Below are positions 1-7,768 of a DNA stretch of 50,318 bases, one piece after another. The position numbers were made by a program, and so were the translations under genes. The stretch is from Clostridia bacterium (GTDB taxonomy: Bacteria > Bacillota > Clostridia > UBA1381): positions 1-50,318 of the forward strand of contig JAFQJD010000016.1 in NCBI GenBank assembly GCA_017415105.1, read 5' to 3'. Numbering within the stretch: position 1 is the first letter of the stretch; the number at the start of each line of letters is the position of its first letter. The notes under the pieces are model-generated. The model saw nothing but the letters and a program-made list of their open reading frames with translations. It was not told the DNA's origin and did not search any database.

Positions 1-1
1 A

Positions 2-61
2 TTTGAAAAAGCTTGCAAAATGGAAATGGAAGAGGAACAATACCCCTTCCAAATTATTTGA
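2..61 (+). CDS. C-terminal end of an unidentified protein (partial)
   Basis: An open frame enters from the left edge and stops with TGA at 59-61. It reads as 19 residues ending MEMEEEQYPFQII. Two hairpins follow the stop at once, the second with a T-run on the plus strand, which is what one expects after a real gene. The fragment is too short to assign to a family, and it could be a chance frame. Confidence 0.35.
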   Translation, partial: FEKACKMEMEEEQYPFQII

Positions 62-88
62 TTTTGTCGAATTTTTAATAAAAACGAA

Positions 89-128
89 GAAGAACCCGAT
101 TTTTGCTTGATGCAAAGTCGGGTTCTTC
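89..128 (-). terminator. Hairpin terminator downstream of the ydcF-like gene
   Basis: An 11-bp perfect stem pairs 89-99 (GAAGAACCCGA) with 118-128, with a nested TTTGC/GCAAA stem inside. On the minus strand it is followed by a T-rich stretch, so it probably ends the gene at 168-920. It may also act in the plus direction. Confidence 0.65.
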
Positions 129-137
129 GACAGTCTG

Positions 138-167
138 AAACGGACTTTGAAATGAAAGTCCGTTTTT
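138..167 (+). terminator. Rho-independent terminator for the gene left of the window
   Basis: AAACGGACTTT (138-148) pairs with 155-165 across a 6-nt loop, followed by a T-run at 163-167 on the plus strand. It ends right at the stop codon of the convergent gene. Confidence 0.7.
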
Positions 168-920
168 CTATTTATTGAATACAAACATCTGAATAAGTGC
201 AAGGTTTTCTCTTAAATACGAAGGTATCACATTGTACCACGGCGTTTGTGCACTTAGATGGTTTATTGAAAGCCCTTGCAGTTTTGCAAGCGAGTTTGCA
301 CGGTATATGTGGAAATCGTTCGTTATAAATACAGCGGATTTGTTCTGCAAATCGCCGTTTGTAAGTCTGTTGGAAAACTCAAAATTTTCCGTGGTTGATG
401 TTGAATTATGCTCCTGCAGTATGCGGTCTATACTTATACCGTTATCGACAAGATATTTATGCATTGCCTCAGCCTCTGTGATATCCTCGCCCTGTCCCAT
501 ACCGCCGGTAACAATTATTTTTGCGGTTGTGTTGCGATTGGCGTATCCCACTGCTTTCTCAAGCCGTTTTACGAGCGTCTCTGACGGTTCTGTACCTTGA
601 AGCCCGCATCCGAGAACAACAAGATAGTCCTCCTTGTATGTGGCAGTATCTGCCTTTCCGTAAATGAAAAGGAATGTTGAACTGATAAGACACACTACTA
701 AACCAAAGCATAACACTGTTGAGAGAAGCTTGAACAGCGGATAAATAAATAACCTTTTTATAAGCTTCATAAAAAATGCAATTATTATAAGTATAATTCC
801 CAGAAAAACAGTAAGGTACGTACCGATATTGTGGGCATTGTTTGCAATAAGTGCAATGCCGTTTGTTAATATCGGGATACCAAAAACCGCAGAAATAACA
901 GACAGAATACCTGTAAGCAT
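168..920 (-). CDS. YdcF/SanA-like DUF218 membrane protein
   Basis: About 250 residues. The N-terminal part has several hydrophobic segments, followed by a DUF218 domain seen as VVLGCGL, TGGMGQGEDITEAEAM, a serine/threonine-rich STSTTENF motif and TNDFHIYRA. Family members such as YdcF and SanA are linked to envelope integrity or small-ligand binding, but their reaction is not settled. The start is placed at 920 because AAGGAGGG lies 7 nt upstream (928-935); a longer frame to 974 would run through a consensus promoter. It is a single-gene unit that converges on the gene entering from the left. The family call is good; no function is claimed. Confidence 0.8.
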   Translation of the reverse strand: MLTGILSVISAVFGIPILTNGIALIANNAHNIGTYLTVFLGIILIIIAFFMKLIKRLFIYPLFKLLSTVLCFGLVVCLISSTFLFIYGKADTATYKEDYLVVLGCGLQGTEPSETLVKRLEKAVGYANRNTTAKIIVTGGMGQGEDITEAEAMHKYLVDNGISIDRILQEHNSTSTTENFEFSNRLTNGDLQNKSAVFITNDFHIYRANSLAKLQGLSINHLSAQTPWYNVIPSYLRENLALIQMFVFNK

Positions 921-945
921 ATCATCACCCTCCTTATGTAAATAC

Positions 946-974
946 ATTATATAAAAAGTTTTGCGATTAGTCAA
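946..974 (-). promoter_or_regulatory. SigA-type promoter of the ydcF-like gene
   Basis: On the minus strand, TTGACT (969-974) and TATAAT (946-951) are separated by 17 nt. This supports the internal start at 920. Confidence 0.75.
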
Positions 975-1028
975 TACAGGGACTTTAAAATAAACAATTT
1001 GTTTACATTTAAATTCTGAGTTTTAACA

Positions 1029-1053
1029 AAAACCCCGGAATATCCGGGGTTTT
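1029..1053 (-). terminator. Terminator of the dehydrogenase/aldolase operon
   Basis: AAAACCCCGGA (1029-1039) pairs perfectly with 1043-1053 over a 3-nt loop. The minus-strand reading continues into TTTTTG, a classic intrinsic terminator 15 nt past the stop codon. Confidence 0.85.
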
Positions 1054-1067
1054 AGTTATACGAATTA

Positions 1068-2306
1068 TTAAAAATTTGCCAAGAAATATTTCTCTGCTTC
1101 GGTGCACCACAAGCCATTGTTTGATTTAACAAGTTCGTCGAGGCCCTTGAATCTTGAATCAGTCTTGCTAAGTTTTTCAAAGTCTGAAAGGGCGGTGAGA
1201 GGAAGCTCAATGTGTGTATAAATCAATTTCTTTCCGCCGGGGATGTTGGGGAGATTTACTGTAGTATCAATTGCCGCATCAATACCTCCTATGTGAGTTA
1301 TCATAACAGAGGGGGTAAGGCGGTTTTCGCTGATAAGCTTTACGATATCTCTCATATCTTCAGGGGTACTTCCGCTTGTGCCGGTCACGTGATGCTGAGC
1401 ATAATGAACATTGTAGAAATTAAAATCAGCACTGAAATTCTTATCAAGAGGACCTGCGAAGAAATTAAGAGAGCCGTCAAAACCTAAAATGGCATCTCCA
1501 AGCTCAACTACCGTAGGAACGGGGGCATATACAAACACATCGTCAAAGCCCGTGCCGCCCGAAATTTTTAAAAGTTCGTCCTTATCGGCTGTTGCGGCAA
1601 ACACAAGTTCGATTCCGTCCTCTTTTGCTTTTTCGGGGGAGAATATAGCTGCGGCACGCTCAAGACGTGCTTTGTCAAGGTCTGTTACCACCACCATAGA
1701 GGGCTTTACATTCCCATGAAGAGCAATATCAATCGCAACAAGGCCCATAGGGCCGCATCCGGCAAGAATAGCGACTTTTCCGTTCTCTTTTATACCTATG
1801 ACATGGTCATAGTTTTTGTCAAGATGAAAACTTGCTTTATACCCCCTGATAACACATGATGCAGGTTCGATGAGAGATCCGTTAAAATAAGAATCGCTTT
1901 CTAATTTGATTAAAAAATTGTTATCAAGGATGTGCTCATAAACGATAGAATATGTAGAAACACCGCCAATGTCTTCAAAGGAATATCCTACTGTTTCAGG
2001 ACCGCCCAGATATGCAAGAACAGGCGGCATAACAACCTTGTCGCCAATAGAAAATTCATTTTTCCATTTGTCGCCGACTTCAACAACTTCTGCACAAAAT
2101 TCGTGCCCAAGCATAATTGGGTGTTCTGCTACATTATCGGGAACACGTAAATGATTTTCGCCTTGCATAATTGTTTTATGTGTTGACATACATACACTGT
2201 CGGAAATGATTTTAATTAATATCTCGCCTGAGGTTATAGGACGAAGTTCGAATTCTTCTAATCTTGCATCATTTGCTCCGTAAAGACGGGCTGCTCTTGT
2301 TTTCAT
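1068..2306 (-). CDS. Zinc-dependent medium-chain dehydrogenase, sorbitol/sorbose-phosphate reductase-like
   Basis: 412 residues of the medium-chain dehydrogenase/reductase superfamily. Visible are a catalytic-zinc cysteine region (SVCMSTHK), GHEFCAEVVEVG near residue 70, and a Rossmann motif GCGPMG near residue 185. The four-cysteine structural zinc loop is absent. Length, the missing loop and the partners (class II aldolase, SorC-type regulator) recall L-sorbose-1-phosphate reductase, which interconverts a ketose phosphate and a polyol phosphate using NAD(P)H. That specificity is inferred. It is second in the operon, 9 nt after the aldolase, with AAGGTG as ribosome site. No sugar transporter or kinase lies next to it. 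Confidence 0.75.
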   Translation of the reverse strand: MKTRAARLYGANDARLEEFELRPITSGEILIKIISDSVCMSTHKTIMQGENHLRVPDNVAEHPIMLGHEFCAEVVEVGDKWKNEFSIGDKVVMPPVLAYLGGPETVGYSFEDIGGVSTYSIVYEHILDNNFLIKLESDSYFNGSLIEPASCVIRGYKASFHLDKNYDHVIGIKENGKVAILAGCGPMGLVAIDIALHGNVKPSMVVVTDLDKARLERAAAIFSPEKAKEDGIELVFAATADKDELLKISGGTGFDDVFVYAPVPTVVELGDAILGFDGSLNFFAGPLDKNFSADFNFYNVHYAQHHVTGTSGSTPEDMRDIVKLISENRLTPSVMITHIGGIDAAIDTTVNLPNIPGGKKLIYTHIELPLTALSDFEKLSKTDSRFKGLDELVKSNNGLWCTEAEKYFLANF

Positions 2307-2315
2307 TTAATCACC

Positions 2316-3185
2316 TTATATCCTTTCTGCACTGCCGAATGTTCTGAGCTTTTCACGTACAACTTCCTTCATCATCTTAATTGCGTCTTCGTACACCAGA
2401 AATGGCCATGTTGAAGGATTTGCCATGTTGTTGAGATAGTTCTTAAGCCCCTGATTGAGAGCAAAAAGAACATCTGAATAAATGTTTATTTTTGTAATAC
2501 CGTGGTGAATTGCATTTTGCATCTGGTCATCGGGCGTTCCGCTTCCGCCGTGAAGAACAAGCGGTCTGTCACATACAGCCGTTATTTCATCAAGTCTGTC
2601 GATTCTGAGCTCAGGAGTCTTTTGATATACACCGTGAGATGTACCAATAGCAACAGCTAGTGCATCAACATCGGTAATTTTTACAAATTTTGCAACCTCA
2701 TCCGGCACTGTAAGGCTTTCTCCGGGGTCGGAGTCTGTTCCCGTTTCGCTGATACTTCCAACGCTTGCGTTACCCACATGTCCGAGCTCCGCTTCAACTG
2801 TAATACCTTTTTTGTGGGCATATTCTGTTACAATAGCAGTATTTTTTGCATTTTCTTCAAACGGAAGAACTGAGCCGTCATACATAACAGAACTGTATCC
2901 GTTGTCGCATCCGAATTTTATAAAATCAATATCGGTGGCGTGATCCATATGAAGACAAATCGGAATTTTAAAATGTTCAGAAGCACCTTTAATCATAGAG
3001 GAAATAAGCTGAAGGTTTCTTCCTTGCGTATCCACACCCAAAGTCATAAGAAGGGCGGGCGATTTCTCTTCTTCGCAGGTTTCCAGAACGGCTTTCATCA
3101 TTTCGTAATTGCTTACATCGAATGCAGGAATAGCATAATGATTTTTCTTTGCATCTGCAAGCATTTCTTGCATAGTAACTAACAT
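2316..3185 (-). CDS. Class II (zinc) ketose-bisphosphate aldolase
   Basis: 289 residues, the usual length for FbaA/GatY/KbaY proteins. Zinc and phosphate motifs are clear: HMDHATD, VEAELGHVG, and HGGSGTPDDQ followed by KINIYSDV. The family cleaves a ketose 1,6-bisphosphate into dihydroxyacetone phosphate plus an aldehyde; sequence alone does not settle fructose versus tagatose. The start at 3185 is chosen because AAAAGGAGATGTTAAC precedes it; a longer frame to 3251 runs through the operator and promoter. It is first in a two-gene operon with the zinc dehydrogenase and divergent from the SorC-type regulator, so it is probably induced by a phosphorylated sugar. Confidence 0.88.
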   Translation of the reverse strand: MLVTMQEMLADAKKNHYAIPAFDVSNYEMMKAVLETCEEEKSPALLMTLGVDTQGRNLQLISSMIKGASEHFKIPICLHMDHATDIDFIKFGCDNGYSSVMYDGSVLPFEENAKNTAIVTEYAHKKGITVEAELGHVGNASVGSISETGTDSDPGESLTVPDEVAKFVKITDVDALAVAIGTSHGVYQKTPELRIDRLDEITAVCDRPLVLHGGSGTPDDQMQNAIHHGITKINIYSDVLFALNQGLKNYLNNMANPSTWPFLVYEDAIKMMKEVVREKLRTFGSAERI

Positions 3186-3216
3186 GTTAACATCTCCTTT
3201 TTTAAAAACTACGATG

Positions 3217-3245
3217 ATTATAACACGCCTCTTAACATTTGTCAA
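3217..3245 (-). promoter_or_regulatory. Promoter of the aldolase/dehydrogenase operon
   Basis: Minus-strand TTGACA (3240-3245) and TATAAT (3217-3222), both perfect consensus, 17-nt spacer. The -35 lies inside the 3228-3262 inverted repeat, so a bound regulator would cover it. Confidence 0.85.
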
Positions 3246-3262
3246 GTACAAATGTTAAGAGG
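3228..3262. promoter_or_regulatory. Operator: perfect 15-bp inverted repeat between divergent promoters
   Basis: CCTCTTAACATTTGT (3228-3242) and its exact reverse complement (3248-3262) flank a 5-nt spacer. It overlaps the -35 of the aldolase promoter and abuts the -35 of the regulator promoter, which starts at 3263. The obvious ligand is the SorC-type protein encoded at 3322. The match is seen directly; the binding partner is inferred. Confidence 0.8.
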
Positions 3263-3291
3263 TTGACAAAGACGGGGAAGTTTGATATAAT
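3263..3291 (+). promoter_or_regulatory. Promoter of the SorC-type regulator
   Basis: TTGACA (3263-3268) and TATAAT (3286-3291), both perfect, 17-nt spacer. It is directly adjacent to the operator, which suggests autoregulation. Confidence 0.85.
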
Positions 3292-3321
3292 AAATAAAAC
3301 AAGTGCAAAAGGTGATAGAGT

Positions 3322-4257
3322 ATGAATATTCAGAAAAAACAAATGCAGGAAGCGGCAATTTTGTATTATGAAAAAAAATACACCCAGAATGAAATTGCAA
3401 GCGTTATGAATTTGTCCCGCCAAACTGTTTCGAAGATATTAAATGATGCAATGAAAGAAAATATTGTAGAAATAAAAATTCACAATCCCGAAATAACCTG
3501 TAAAGAGCTTGAACAGGAAATTTGCGACAAGTTTGGAATTAAAACTGCGGTTGTATGCGGCGTTAGCAATGCAGACGAATCGCTTTGTTTATTGATGACA
3601 GTAAAAAAAGCTGCTGACTACATCTATTCTCTCATTGAAAGCGGAAATAAAAAAATCGCTATTTCATGGGGACGTACTGTCGAAATGCTTATATCTGAAT
3701 TTTCAAAAAGTATTACCGTGGGGAATACGGTTTTTCCGCTTTTCGGTGCAACAGATCAGGAGCAATCTTGTTTTCTGTCAAATGAACTGGCACGGAGTTT
3801 TGCAGATAAGATAGGTGCTAAGGTAAAGTATGCATGGTTCCCTTATCGTCCTGATAGTGTCGATGATTGGAAGCTTTTCAAAAAAACCTCCTATTATAAA
3901 AAGCTGAATGACTTATGGACCGATATTGATGTTGCAATTGTCGGAATAGGAAACAAAGAAATTATACAGACATTTGGGGGAATTTTCGGGTATAACGAAA
4001 AATGTATTTCTGCAATCGGAGACATTTCCACACACTTTTTCGATGAAGACGGAAACATTTTAGACTTGTACGAAAATACGTTATGTGCAGAAAGAGATAA
4101 TCTGAAAAATGCTAAAGAAACAATAGCGGTTGCCTGTGGAAAAGATAAAACTGAAGCAATCGTAGGTGCATTGCGTACACAAATGATAGATACCCTTATT
4201 ACTGATGAATATACCGCAAAAAAAATATTATCGGCTATGGAAAAGAAGAATAAATAA
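3322..4257 (+). CDS. SorC/DeoR-type sugar-binding transcriptional regulator
   Basis: 311 residues. An N-terminal helix-turn-helix (about 19-40: YTQNEIASVMNLSRQTVSKI) is followed by a sugar-isomerase-like effector domain typical of the SorC/CggR family (for example ISWGRTVEMLI and DVAIVGIG). Such regulators bind phosphorylated sugars and control the adjacent catabolic operon. It is divergent from the aldolase and dehydrogenase genes with a palindromic operator between them, so it most likely controls both transcripts. Whether it activates or represses cannot be read from sequence, but an operator over a -35 favours repression. Confidence 0.85.
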   Translation: MNIQKKQMQEAAILYYEKKYTQNEIASVMNLSRQTVSKILNDAMKENIVEIKIHNPEITCKELEQEICDKFGIKTAVVCGVSNADESLCLLMTVKKAADYIYSLIESGNKKIAISWGRTVEMLISEFSKSITVGNTVFPLFGATDQEQSCFLSNELARSFADKIGAKVKYAWFPYRPDSVDDWKLFKKTSYYKKLNDLWTDIDVAIVGIGNKEIIQTFGGIFGYNEKCISAIGDISTHFFDEDGNILDLYENTLCAERDNLKNAKETIAVACGKDKTEAIVGALRTQMIDTLITDEYTAKKILSAMEKKNK

Positions 4258-4300
4258 TAACCCTGACTTGACACAAGAATTTTAAAAAGGAGGTACGGCT

Positions 4301-4552
4301 GTGGATTATAATTATGTGCGTATGCGTGATGCACTTAAAAGCGGAGACCTTGCAAAAGCTGAGGAGTACAAGCTTTTATATGAGGCAGGAAAAATTAAGA
4401 GAAAATCGTTTTCGGTTCTTGACTATGCTATTGTTATATTGTTGTCTGTAACCGTGCTTCTTGGTATATATATTCTTCATTCAGAATCACAGCTTGCCGG
4501 ATATCAGAATATAGATGACGGTGCTGTCGTAACAAGTGAGGTGCCCGGATGA
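4301..4552 (+). CDS. Small single-pass membrane protein of unknown function
   Basis: 83 residues starting at GTG 4301, with AAAGGAGG at 4286-4293. The N-terminal ~37 residues are charged and probably cytosolic, one transmembrane helix spans about 38-59, and a short polar tail follows. Its stop overlaps the phosphatase start as ATGA (4549-4552), so the two are translationally coupled. Coupling suggests it anchors or partners the PP2C protein; that is inference. No family is recognised. Confidence 0.65.
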   Translation: MDYNYVRMRDALKSGDLAKAEEYKLLYEAGKIKRKSFSVLDYAIVILLSVTVLLGIYILHSESQLAGYQNIDDGAVVTSEVPG

Positions 4553-5262
4553 TAATTACATGGATAAGCAAAGAGGGCGGTCGTGAGATCAACGAGGATG
4601 CTGTAGGAAAAACACGCAAAAAGGGTATTGTATGCGTAGTGGTTGCCGACGGACTTGGCGGACACAGCGGCGGAGAGATGGCATCAACACTTGCCGTAAA
4701 TTCAATTCTTAATGCGTTTGAGCAAAACCCCGGCTTTTCAAAGGAACATATAGAGGAATATATACGCACCGCAAATGATGCGATCGTGACACGGGCAATG
4801 AATGATCCGGAGCTTTTGTATATGTCAAGTACTGTTGCGGTACTTCTTAAAAAAGGCAGAAAAGCCATATGGGCAAACGTGGGAGACAGCCGTATATATA
4901 AATTCTGCGACGGAATGATAACGGATGTGTCTGAGGACCATTCGGTTGCGTTTCTGAATTTTGTAAAGGGAGATATTGAGTACGGCGACATACGAAAAAG
5001 CCCTGACCAGAATAAGCTTACAAGTGCTTTAGGGGTTGCTATGGACGGAATAAATATATCCGAAATCGCAACGGTAAATGCATCAACGAGCTTCCTTTTA
5101 TGCACAGACGGCTGGTGGGAGTATGTGACCGAAGATGATGCAGAAAAAACTCTTAAAAGCTCTGCTGATGCAGAAACGTGGCTTAAGAGTATGCTTGAAA
5201 TAAGGGAACAAAAAGCTCCGTCAGACAGCGACAACTTTACTGCCGCTGTAGTTATGATATAA
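4549..5262 (+). CDS. PP2C-family serine/threonine protein phosphatase
   Basis: 237 residues, close to PrpC/Stp size. Metal-binding aspartates are in place: D17 (INEDAVG), D34 (ADGLGGHSGGE), D187 (CTDGWWEY) and D228 (DSDNFTAAV). WANVGDSRIYKF is the usual core motif. The enzyme would dephosphorylate Ser/Thr-phosphorylated proteins using Mn/Mg. In many Firmicutes the gene sits beside a PASTA kinase; here no kinase is adjacent, and the partners are the small membrane protein upstream and a LonB-like ATPase downstream. No signal peptide is seen, so it acts in the cytosol. Confidence 0.9.
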   Translation: MIITWISKEGGREINEDAVGKTRKKGIVCVVVADGLGGHSGGEMASTLAVNSILNAFEQNPGFSKEHIEEYIRTANDAIVTRAMNDPELLYMSSTVAVLLKKGRKAIWANVGDSRIYKFCDGMITDVSEDHSVAFLNFVKGDIEYGDIRKSPDQNKLTSALGVAMDGINISEIATVNASTSFLLCTDGWWEYVTEDDAEKTLKSSADAETWLKSMLEIREQKAPSDSDNFTAAVVMI

Positions 5263-5263
5263 T
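5236..5263 (+). promoter_or_regulatory. Possible promoter for the LonB-like gene, upstream of its leader hairpin
   Basis: TTTACT (5236-5241), 16-nt spacer, TATAAT (5258-5263), overlapping the end of the phosphatase gene. If real, its transcript would meet the 5314-5351 hairpin before the next start codon. Confidence 0.35.
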
Positions 5264-5313
5264 ACATAAAAAATCAGATAATGCAAATAATAGGCAGGTA
5301 ATTTGATTGCTGT

Positions 5314-5351
5314 GCCGCATATTGCTGATTTACAGCGATATGCGGCTTTTT
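5314..5351 (+). terminator. Terminator or attenuator hairpin before the LonB-like gene
   Basis: GCCGCATAT (5314-5322) pairs with 5338-5346 and an inner GCTG/CAGC extends the stem, followed by T5 at 5347-5351. Only 21 nt separate the T-run from the ATG at 5373, too little for a promoter, so read-through must be conditional or partial. Confidence 0.7.
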
Positions 5352-5372
5352 ATATTGAAAGGGAAATGAAAA

Positions 5373-6455
5373 ATGGGAGAATTTACAGCATTTGTTCAGC
5401 TTATTGTTACGGTTATCGCCGGTATGTATTTTTTTACGCGGCTCAAAAGCGAGGGAGAGAGTGAAAAGCAGTTCAAGGCAGAATACAAAAAGGAAGCGGA
5501 AAGCCTAAATAGGATGAGACACATAAAACTGACAGAGCCTATGACGGAGACGGTGCGGCCGGGAAGCTGTGATGAAATTCTCGGACAGGAGGACGGAGTT
5601 CGTGCCCTGCGTGCGGCACTGTGGGGTAAAAATCCGCAACACGTTATAATCTACGGCCCGCCGGGTGTAGGTAAAACTGCGGCGGCACGCGTGATACTTG
5701 ATGAGATTAAAAGAAGTCCCGACACGCCGTTTTCAAAGGATGCACCGTTTATAGAGGCAGATGCGGCAATAATGCGTTGTGATGAGCATGGGTTTACAGA
5801 CCCACTTATCGGCTCGGTGCACGATCCGATATATCAGGGCTCGGGTGCGTTTGGTCAGAACGGCATCCCACAGCCAATGCCGGGTGCTGTAACACGTGCA
5901 CACGGCGGAGTGCTGTTCCTTGACGAAATAGGTGAGCTTCCGAATGAACAGCTTAATAAATTGTTGAAAGTTCTTGAGGACAGACGCGTCCTTCTTGAAA
6001 GCTCGTATTATAATTCATCTAACAGAAAGATTCCTGTATATATCCGTGATGTGTTTGAAAACGGATTGCCTGCTGATTTCAGACTCATAGGTGCAACGAC
6101 GGCTGAACCTGAAAAGATACCTGAGGCTGTACGTTCGAGGTGTGTGGAGGTTTATTTCAATCCGCTTAAAAGACGTGATGTTGTCGGAATAATAATGGGT
6201 GCGGCAATGCGTACGGGGACAATTCTTGACAACGGAGTAAAGGAAAAAATAGCCGATTATGCACCAAACGGCAGGGATGCAGTGAAAATCCTTCAGTCAG
6301 CAACAAATCTTGCGAAAATGGAGGGACGCAGAAAAGTTACGCTTTCGGATGCCGAATGGGTGATTGCGTCAGGTCGTTACAAAAAACGGAATGAACCGTA
6401 TATAAATGACAGTGAAAAAATAATTGATATATCAATAATTAAACCTCATAATTAA
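5373..6455 (+). CDS. LonB-like AAA+ ATPase lacking the protease domain
   Basis: 360 residues. An N-terminal transmembrane helix (about 6-22) and a charged linker lead into an AAA+ domain with Walker A GPPGVGKT (95-102), Walker B LFLDE (181-185) and sensor-region ATTAEPEKIP. It resembles Bacillus LonB over the whole N-terminal and ATPase part, including SVHDPIYQGSGA and the RSRCVEV arginine finger. Bacillus LonB is about 550 residues with a Ser-Lys protease domain; this protein ends just after the ATPase lid, and the next 145 bases hold a promoter rather than a protease remnant. It may be a membrane-bound unfoldase or adaptor without proteolysis. A separate complete Lon lies at 13706. Confidence 0.8.
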   Translation: MGEFTAFVQLIVTVIAGMYFFTRLKSEGESEKQFKAEYKKEAESLNRMRHIKLTEPMTETVRPGSCDEILGQEDGVRALRAALWGKNPQHVIIYGPPGVGKTAAARVILDEIKRSPDTPFSKDAPFIEADAAIMRCDEHGFTDPLIGSVHDPIYQGSGAFGQNGIPQPMPGAVTRAHGGVLFLDEIGELPNEQLNKLLKVLEDRRVLLESSYYNSSNRKIPVYIRDVFENGLPADFRLIGATTAEPEKIPEAVRSRCVEVYFNPLKRRDVVGIIMGAAMRTGTILDNGVKEKIADYAPNGRDAVKILQSATNLAKMEGRRKVTLSDAEWVIASGRYKKRNEPYINDSEKIIDISIIKPHN

Positions 6456-6494
6456 GAATATCCAAAAAAATTTGGTATATTTGCAAAAAAATAC

Positions 6495-6523
6495 TTGAAA
6501 AATTAATTTAAATGTAGTATAAT
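6495..6523 (+). promoter_or_regulatory. Promoter of the CdaR/PucR-like regulator
   Basis: TTGAAA (6495-6500), 17-nt spacer, TATAAT (6518-6523). The leader of about 70 nt contains a GGAGG at 6589-6593. Confidence 0.75.
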
Positions 6524-6601
6524 ATACTGTGTGTAATTAAAAATTGTTTTTTCTTTTATACATTAAAGATAAATGGCATATAAAAGTCGGAGGTTAATAT
6601 A

Positions 6602-7687
6602 ATGATTAGTAAAGCATTCCAAAACATTGTAGCACAGATGTCGGAAGTGTTCCCGAAAAAGTTCGGTATTGCCGATTCACACGGTCTTGTTCTTGCATAT
6701 AACGGGGCAGAGCCGAGTGACGAGGTTATCGAATCACTTGTAAGTGCGGCGTCAAATAATGACAAGCTTCTTTTCAAGGACGGTTACACAATCCGTTCAA
6801 TGTCGAACAAGCCGTATGCTGAATACGTGGTATACGTTGAGGGTACGGATGAAACGGCAAAATACTGCTGTAATGCGGTAGCGGTTGCTGCAAACAATGT
6901 CCGTCATTACTACGATGAGAAGTATGACAAGACAAACTTTATGCAGAATATCATTTTTGATAACCTTATTTCGTTTGACCTTCATCAGAAGGCACGTGAG
7001 CTTCACGTTGACTGTGATGTTCCCAGAGCTGTGTTCTATATAAAGGTAACAGGTACGGGCGAGAGCGGTATATACGAGGTTATACGTAATATGTACCCCG
7101 ACAAGGAACACGATTTTGTTATCAATGTTGACTCAAACAATATCGTGCTTATAAAAGAGCTTAAAGAGGTTGCAAAGACAGAGGAGCTTGAGGTTATAGC
7201 AAGACAGATTCTTGATACTGCAAGCTCGGAGATAATGTATCCGTTGTCAATCGGTTTGTCAACCGTTGCATCAAACATTGACGAGCTCAATAACTCATAC
7301 AAGGAAGCACAGATTGCAATAGAGGTAGGTAAGGTATTTGAGGAAGAGAAGAATATCTTAAGCTACGATAACCTCGGAATCGGCAGACTTATCTATCAGC
7401 TTCCGATTAAGCTTTGCGAGTTGTTCTTAAAAGAAGTATTCAAGAAGGGCAACATCACATCACTTGACGATGAAACAATACTTACAATAAACAAATTCTT
7501 TGAAAATGACCTTAACGTCAGCGAAACTTCAAGACAGCTGTTTGTTCACAGAAACACACTCGTGTACAGACTTGAGAAGATTTACAAGCTGACAGGTCTT
7601 GACCTTAGAAAGTTCGATCAGGCAATAGTGTTCAAGGTAGCGATGATGGTACACAAGTATCTTATGTCAAATCCTATGAAAATCTGA
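6602..7687 (+). CDS. CdaR/PucR-family transcriptional regulator
   Basis: 361 residues. The last ~60 residues form the PucR/CdaR helix-turn-helix (NVSETSRQLFVHRNTLVYRL and the following KLTGLDLRKF), which places it in the family of sugar-diacid and purine-catabolism regulators. The middle part resembles the divergent GGDEF-like fold found in that family (LSIGLSTVASNIDELNNSYK). The N-terminal ~120 residues look like a sensor domain of no recognised type. It is preceded by its own promoter and followed by a strong terminator. No sugar-diacid genes are adjacent, so its ligand is unknown. Confidence 0.8.
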   Translation: MISKAFQNIVAQMSEVFPKKFGIADSHGLVLAYNGAEPSDEVIESLVSAASNNDKLLFKDGYTIRSMSNKPYAEYVVYVEGTDETAKYCCNAVAVAANNVRHYYDEKYDKTNFMQNIIFDNLISFDLHQKARELHVDCDVPRAVFYIKVTGTGESGIYEVIRNMYPDKEHDFVINVDSNNIVLIKELKEVAKTEELEVIARQILDTASSEIMYPLSIGLSTVASNIDELNNSYKEAQIAIEVGKVFEEEKNILSYDNLGIGRLIYQLPIKLCELFLKEVFKKGNITSLDDETILTINKFFENDLNVSETSRQLFVHRNTLVYRLEKIYKLTGLDLRKFDQAIVFKVAMMVHKYLMSNPMKI

Positions 7688-7711
7688 TTGAGCAGAAAAT
7701 CTGAACAGTAG

Positions 7712-7752
7712 AGGCTGTCGCAAGACATTAACGGTTTTGAGACAGCCTTTTT
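7712..7752 (+). terminator. Terminator after the CdaR-like gene, 16 nt before ctpA
   Basis: AGGCTGTC (7712-7719) pairs with GACAGCCT (7741-7748), helped by CAA/TTG inside, and T5 follows. The next start codon (TTG 7769) is only 16 nt beyond, so the protease gene either depends on read-through or this is a regulated attenuator. Confidence 0.75.
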
Positions 7753-7768
7753 AATACGAGGTGCGAAT

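Noticed and set aside
921-974. Longer N-terminus of the ydcF-like gene starting at 974
   Set aside because: The extension covers a consensus promoter and the internal ATG at 920 has a strong ribosome site.
4434-5267. 277-codon open frame antisense to the PP2C gene
   Set aside because: It has no ribosome site or recognisable domain and covers a gene with intact PP2C motifs; it is a frame shadow.
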